Source: Branchiostoma belcheri (lineage: Eukaryota > Chordata > Leptocardii > Amphioxiformes > Branchiostomatidae). From it: a stretch of DNA of 64,000 nucleotides. The notes under the pieces are model-generated. The model was given only the letters and a program-made list of their open reading frames with translations. It did not search any database and was not told where the DNA came from. Position 1 is the first letter of the stretch; each line of letters begins with the position of its first letter. Made by a program: the position numbers and the translations under genes. Below are positions 59,575-64,000 of this stretch, piece by piece. The DNA lies in the NCBI RefSeq assembly GCF_001625305.1, contig NW_017803954.1, positions 319,760 to 383,759 of the forward strand, given 5' to 3'.

Positions 59575-59731
59575 CGGGCGGCGGGCGTCCGAACCGCGGA
59601 TACACGCCGAAAGGTGGGGTGCTTTTCCCGGGGTTTGGCTCTCCGTTCTTTACTGTCGTGTCATGCAGACCACTTCCTCTCGGCTTGTGAGGTGGAGATG
59701 TCCTGAGGGGAACGACATATTGTGACGTCAT
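59504..59731 (-). other. 75-codon upstream open frame overlapping the SHTN1 start
   Basis: Minus-strand ATG at 59731 (G at -3) opens 75 codons rich in Pro, Gly and Arg (e.g. GKSTPPFGVYPRFGRPPPD) and stops at 59504, beyond the proposed SHTN1 ATG at 59574 in another frame. It could be an overlapping upstream ORF, or the exon of another small gene. The composition looks coding-like, but no family is recognised. Confidence 0.35.
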
Positions 59732-62700
59732 ACCTGTTCAACAACTTCTCCCTGCATAATTTAAGCTGGAGAAAACCATAAAAACGAATGCAGGGGTGGT
59801 TTTGTTTGTACGTGTTTTCAAATTATTTATTTCATTTCAGATTTTAACTTCTGAGCACAATATGTGCACCTCTTCCAAACACCACTTCTCAAACACAACC
59901 TGAAAATTTTCGTTAGGATTAAAACTTTGCGCATACAGTATGCAGAACGCAGCTGCGCGAGTCGACACACCCCGTTGTCTTGACTATTGTAATGATGAAG
60001 ATGTCCGACGGGTCCTGATACCAAATGCGTCACCCCAATTTAAAATGAGTATCACGTCGGACCGAAATCTCAAAACTATTTTTGGCGCATGTTATTTACC
60101 ATAACAACAAAAGGGCATGAAACAAGTAATTTTCTGAGTCATCCGAAAAAAATGAAAGCATGATAAAGTGTAGCGAAACGGAAATTACTATTAAACTTTG
60201 TGCAACTAATATGGATTATACATGTATTAAAACTACTTTAAATTTTACAGAGGGACTGACTTCGCTTTAAAAATATTAGGTGACATCAAAGTTTAAAAGA
60301 TGTTGAATTAGATTTCGTTAGTCATACATTGGATGGTGACTTAATTACTTACAGATGACGCCTTCTCACGGTGCTTTAACCAACTTTTACCTGCTTTGAT
60401 AAAGAAAATCAGATTTAGACGCTTGCGGTGACATAAATGCTTTCTTGTAGATTTGGTCCCGGGGACTTTCCGACCCTTTGCGATGTAACAAAACCCCCTT
60501 TCGACAATATTGAGGAAATTACTACAGCTTCTCTATAGCCAGTAAGAAAAGATTCTTATAAAGAAATATTATAGGGACTTTCCGACCCTTTGCGATGTAA
60601 CAAAACCCCCTTTCGACAATATTGAGGAAATTACTACAGCTTCTCTATAGCCAGTAAGAAAAGATTCTTATAAAGAAATATTGTGAAAAAGTGCAACAAA
60701 TCACACGTACATCTCAGACAGTAGTCTGTAAGAAACAATATAGAATAATTAACGATGTAAAAATAGGTTGTAAGAAGCAGAAACACATGAAAATAGTCAA
60801 AATAGGTAATACAAATCAACTTCAAGCACTAATATCAAATTATAAAACTAACATGTAAATTATTAAACCTCGAGGTTATCCAAAAGGAGAACAAGATGGT
60901 GGTTTTTCGTGCAAATATTTTTGACATGTAGTAAAGACGAGTCCATGTGATGAAAGGGGTGTAGAGCAAATTCATGGCACAATGGTATATTATATGGCCT
61001 GATTTTATAACCACATCACCTAACTAACAAATGACATCTCAAAAAGAGAGAAATGTACAGAAACATTTTTATTCACCTAATACAAGACGCAAGAAAGCAA
61101 CACGCTAAAATCATATATTTCCAAACAAATTAACCAAATTTTGTTACAGTCATATATGATATGACACCAACTCACAACCTTCCTCATTTTATCATGGATA
61201 AATCAATTTTGACTTTCGCTTACATGTATACACTGGCACCTGTGTCAATTAAAATTACATTGAGTTTTCTTGTAGTATTTTATCATAACTAATAATTCAC
61301 AACATTTAATGGTCCCCCAAGAAAGTTTGGTCTTAAGTTGTGGCACAACTTTGGTGCATAGAAGAAGGTAATTAAGTAGCTATTGCATTTCCCGATTGGC
61401 CAAGGATTGGTACGGTTTGATATTCATAATTTTTATCATTCAATAGAACAAAAGCTGTTGAACGGGCTTACTTGTCTCTGATGAGTTCTCTGCATGGAAA
61501 GACTTTGGAAGGCACAATTATTATTCCTGGTGGCAAGTTCTATGACATCTACAATTGTGGCAAGTAATATTCCCTGAGCTACATGCAGTCTCAGTGAAAC
61601 TATCATAACTGTGCTGCAAAGTTGGCTCTGCATCTAAAAAAAGCACTAGTTTCATATAAATTTCTTGCAAAACTTATCCTAAATAGCCATTTGAAGTGAT
61701 TATCTGTCTGAATGCATTAAGTAACAATTGGAAACAATTATGAAAATAATTTCATAATTACATCATTACACATAAACTAATTATTTAGAAAAAATGGCAG
61801 AACACACAGGCACACTTAATAAATTCTAGAATGTTGTATAAACTAGAGATACTGTAGTTGAATTTTGTAGACACACTATGTCCCTATGTTTGAACAGATA
61901 TGATTATGATATTCCACAAGGAAACATTCATAACTACATGATCCTGTTTTATGGTTGAATGTTTCACAGAAATGTAGAGGCAAATAATGGTCAACAAAAG
62001 ATCTGTTTCAGACTATACAAGATCATGACAAAGGCACTGTCAAGATTCCACATTCACAGTTCATGATAGATATCTTCCTAAAAGATGTTCATGTCTGTTC
62101 TACAATTGATTAAAACCTGGCCAATGACATGGCACTGGTGCCTTTTTACAACAATTATACAGTTAAAAGCTGGCCAATCACATTTCCACATACTAATTCT
62201 ACAAAAAATTAGCTAACATTGATAAAACAATTCTATAATATTCTGGAGCTGAAGTACAACAGCAATGTCATATTTTCAGTTGGTTTTCAGAAAGTAAGAA
62301 ATTGCTATATACATGTCTCATTGCAGAAATGAAGTTGCATATTCATACTCTTCTTACAAAAAATTGATGATCTCATTGAACTGTATTTAATTCTTAAAAT
62401 GGGTCCAATTTTATACATACACCAAGTATTTCAAAGCCTACTACCTTTTTTTTATTATACAAAATATAGACTGTGATTTCTTATTACCCAACCAAGCCAA
62501 GAACACCCCATATTTTTGCTGTGCTGACCATCCCGTCTAGTTTCTAACATCTTGCAACCCTGGAAATTACATTTTGTCTGCTCATCTCACAAAAATATGA
62601 TCTTTACAGGTAAAAATGTTGGCAAGTGGATATACCAAAATTTCTGTAACAGTCATGGTAGGAATTTTTCCCAAACCAGAATGAAAAATCTGCCCTTACA

Positions 62701-63262
62701 TATTTTGTACTTAATTACCACCAGAGCAGTTGCTGTGTACAGTAATTGAGATGGCATATCAACAACATATGCATTTCTTGTTACTTGTTTGCATTTGGGG
62801 TGCATGGAAGAAAGAAACTGATTTTGGCATCTTTTTCAAAGTATTTGATTTTGAAGATACAGTTGCCACCAGTCACTAAATTTGTCAAGACACCACTTGT
62901 AATGTGGAAAATCTAATTAACCTTCAGTGTCAGATCTCAACTTGTTGGTCATTGTAAAGTCCTACGTGATGGTGTTTTTCTACCTGTTATTACTTAAATG
63001 TCCGGCAGTTGCAGAGATATTTGACATAAAAGTTAATTAGGTTTAGTCCAAACTGCCAGTGTCTGTCTCAGCATAACTAGAAATCTGTAAGCACCATCCT
63101 AATGGGTGCTGGACAACATTCACCGTTTAGGTAATTTTATGGTGTGAAATTGTACCATGTCTTACAGAATCTGAAATTGTCACAAAAATATTTTTCTGTG
63201 GGAAATGTTCCCAGTAGGATTGTTATGATGATACTTAGGAAGCCAGGGTGATCTCTTCATCA
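59732..63262. other. Intergenic region upstream of SHTN1
   Basis: Contains the SHTN1 5' flank, a 112-bp tandem duplication near 60.5 kb and long AT-rich DNA that probably includes the 3' untranslated region of the next minus-strand gene. No exon or RNA gene is supported. Confidence 0.4.
60462..60685. repeat. 112-bp tandem duplication with two kappaB-type motifs
   Basis: Two head-to-tail copies (60462-60573 and 60574 to about 60681) are essentially identical. Each starts with GGGACTTTCC, the canonical NF-kappaB decamer. Near-identity implies a recent event or an assembly duplication. Confidence 0.85.
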
Positions 63263-63899
63263 TCATGCGTTTGTCTCCCCGAATTCCACAGGCTCATACA
63301 GGTTGTCCTCTGCCTGATCTTGGCCCTCTGCACCATTTGCTGCATCCTCGCTGTCTTTAGCCCCACCCTTAGGTACATCGCCTGTCTCCAGGGGGGTGCT
63401 GTCCCCACCCTGGGGGGTGTTTGCCGGGCTGGTGGGGGTGTCAACATCTTGCTCCTGTACGGGCCACTCTTTCTGTTTCACCTGGAAGAAGAGGATGGAC
63501 AGGAAGGAGAGACAAACATCATGAGTTACTTGAAAGATTTTTGTCATAGAATTGGGATCGGATGACGAGGGGATGAAATTGAGCTTTAAACAAATCTTTC
63601 AACCCTGTGTGCCCCAAATTTGGATATATGACAGATGGACATCAATGGCTTAAGATTGATGCCTTCATCAATGCAGATCTAAACAAAATTGAATTTCTAT
63701 GCTATCACAGATAATTGCAACATGTCCACAGTACTGAAAGACTTTCCACTCACAGCTTTGCTCTTGCGTGGGGACGGGATGGGTTTTGGCGATGGTAGGC
63801 TGGGAGAGACACCATCAGGTTTCGGTGTAACGGGCTCCTGCTCCTCTGCGATTGGTTCAGGCCTGATTCCAACAGAGCGCTGGGATGGGAGAACTGGCT
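63263..63899 (-). CDS. 3' end of an unidentified gene (partial)
   Basis: Two minus-strand coding exons, 63899-63754 (enters in phase 1) and 63481-63263, separated by a GTGAGT...CCAG intron. Together they code about 121 residues ending in NLYEPVEFGETNA and a stop. The peptide is a Pro/Ser-rich segment (SPSLPSPKPIPSPRKSK) followed by an acidic, Gly/Asp-rich tail, so it is likely disordered. No domain is visible and the gene continues beyond the right edge. I do not recognise the family. Orientation places it directly upstream of SHTN1, transcribed in the same direction. Confidence 0.7.
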
Positions 63900-64000
63900 C
63901 TGTAAGAGATCGGTAAAATGAATAGTTAACTTGATATACTACATGTAGTAGTACCATGTACAAATTCAAGTGGACAAATACTGCCATGACCCTCCTGAGA

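Overview
The window is intron-rich animal nuclear DNA. The gene set (IDH3B, ANKRD53, ENO4, shootin-1 and an LRR-Ig receptor), the many small introns, the compact intergenic spaces and a probable unmerged pair of haplotypes point to an invertebrate chordate, most likely amphioxus (Branchiostoma). The species is inferred from content and style, not proven. All exon models were built by hand from splice signals, reading phase and remembered family similarity. No alignment or transcript data were available.

Layout. (1) 175-834 (-) is an intronless isochorismatase-like hydrolase with an unusual cysteine cluster. (2) 2038-11794 (+) is the NAD-dependent isocitrate dehydrogenase beta subunit, IDH3B. 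Its promoter and first exon appear twice (1133-2409 and 2687-3949), and the second copy starts right after a single N. It has three interchangeable copies of exon 5 and two alternative last exons. (3) 12.0-24.5 kb has no recognisable gene. It holds minisatellites, a roughly 160-bp satellite array and much single-copy, fairly GC-rich DNA with homeodomain-type motifs. (4) 24583-27438 (-) is ANKRD53, head-to-head with (5) ENO4 at 28511-43210 (+), a divergent enolase that has lost most catalytic residues. The largest ENO4 intron carries an antisense, apparently intronless LRR-Ig membrane protein (31434-32846) and a 700-bp DNA transposon with perfect 9-bp target duplications that contains a broken RecQ-like helicase start. 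(6) 46403-59574 (-) is shootin-1 (SHTN1), tail-to-tail with ENO4. It has an internal duplication of coiled-coil exons and a candidate internal alternative first exon. (7) 63263-63899 (-) is the 3' end of an unidentified gene that runs off the right edge.

How they fit together. IDH3B is a mitochondrial TCA-cycle subunit. The exon-5 choice would swap the segment aligned with the isocitrate-binding loop, and the last-exon choice would change the C terminus. ANKRD53 and ENO4 share one head-to-head intergenic region with ciliary-type motifs, which fits two genes used in cell division, cilia or sperm. ENO4-SHTN1 are neighbours in human 10q25 beside VAX1, while ANKRD53 lies beside VAX2 in human 2p13. 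The window therefore looks like a pre-duplication version of a vertebrate paralogous block, and the gene-free interval could carry regulatory DNA of a linked homeobox gene (inference).
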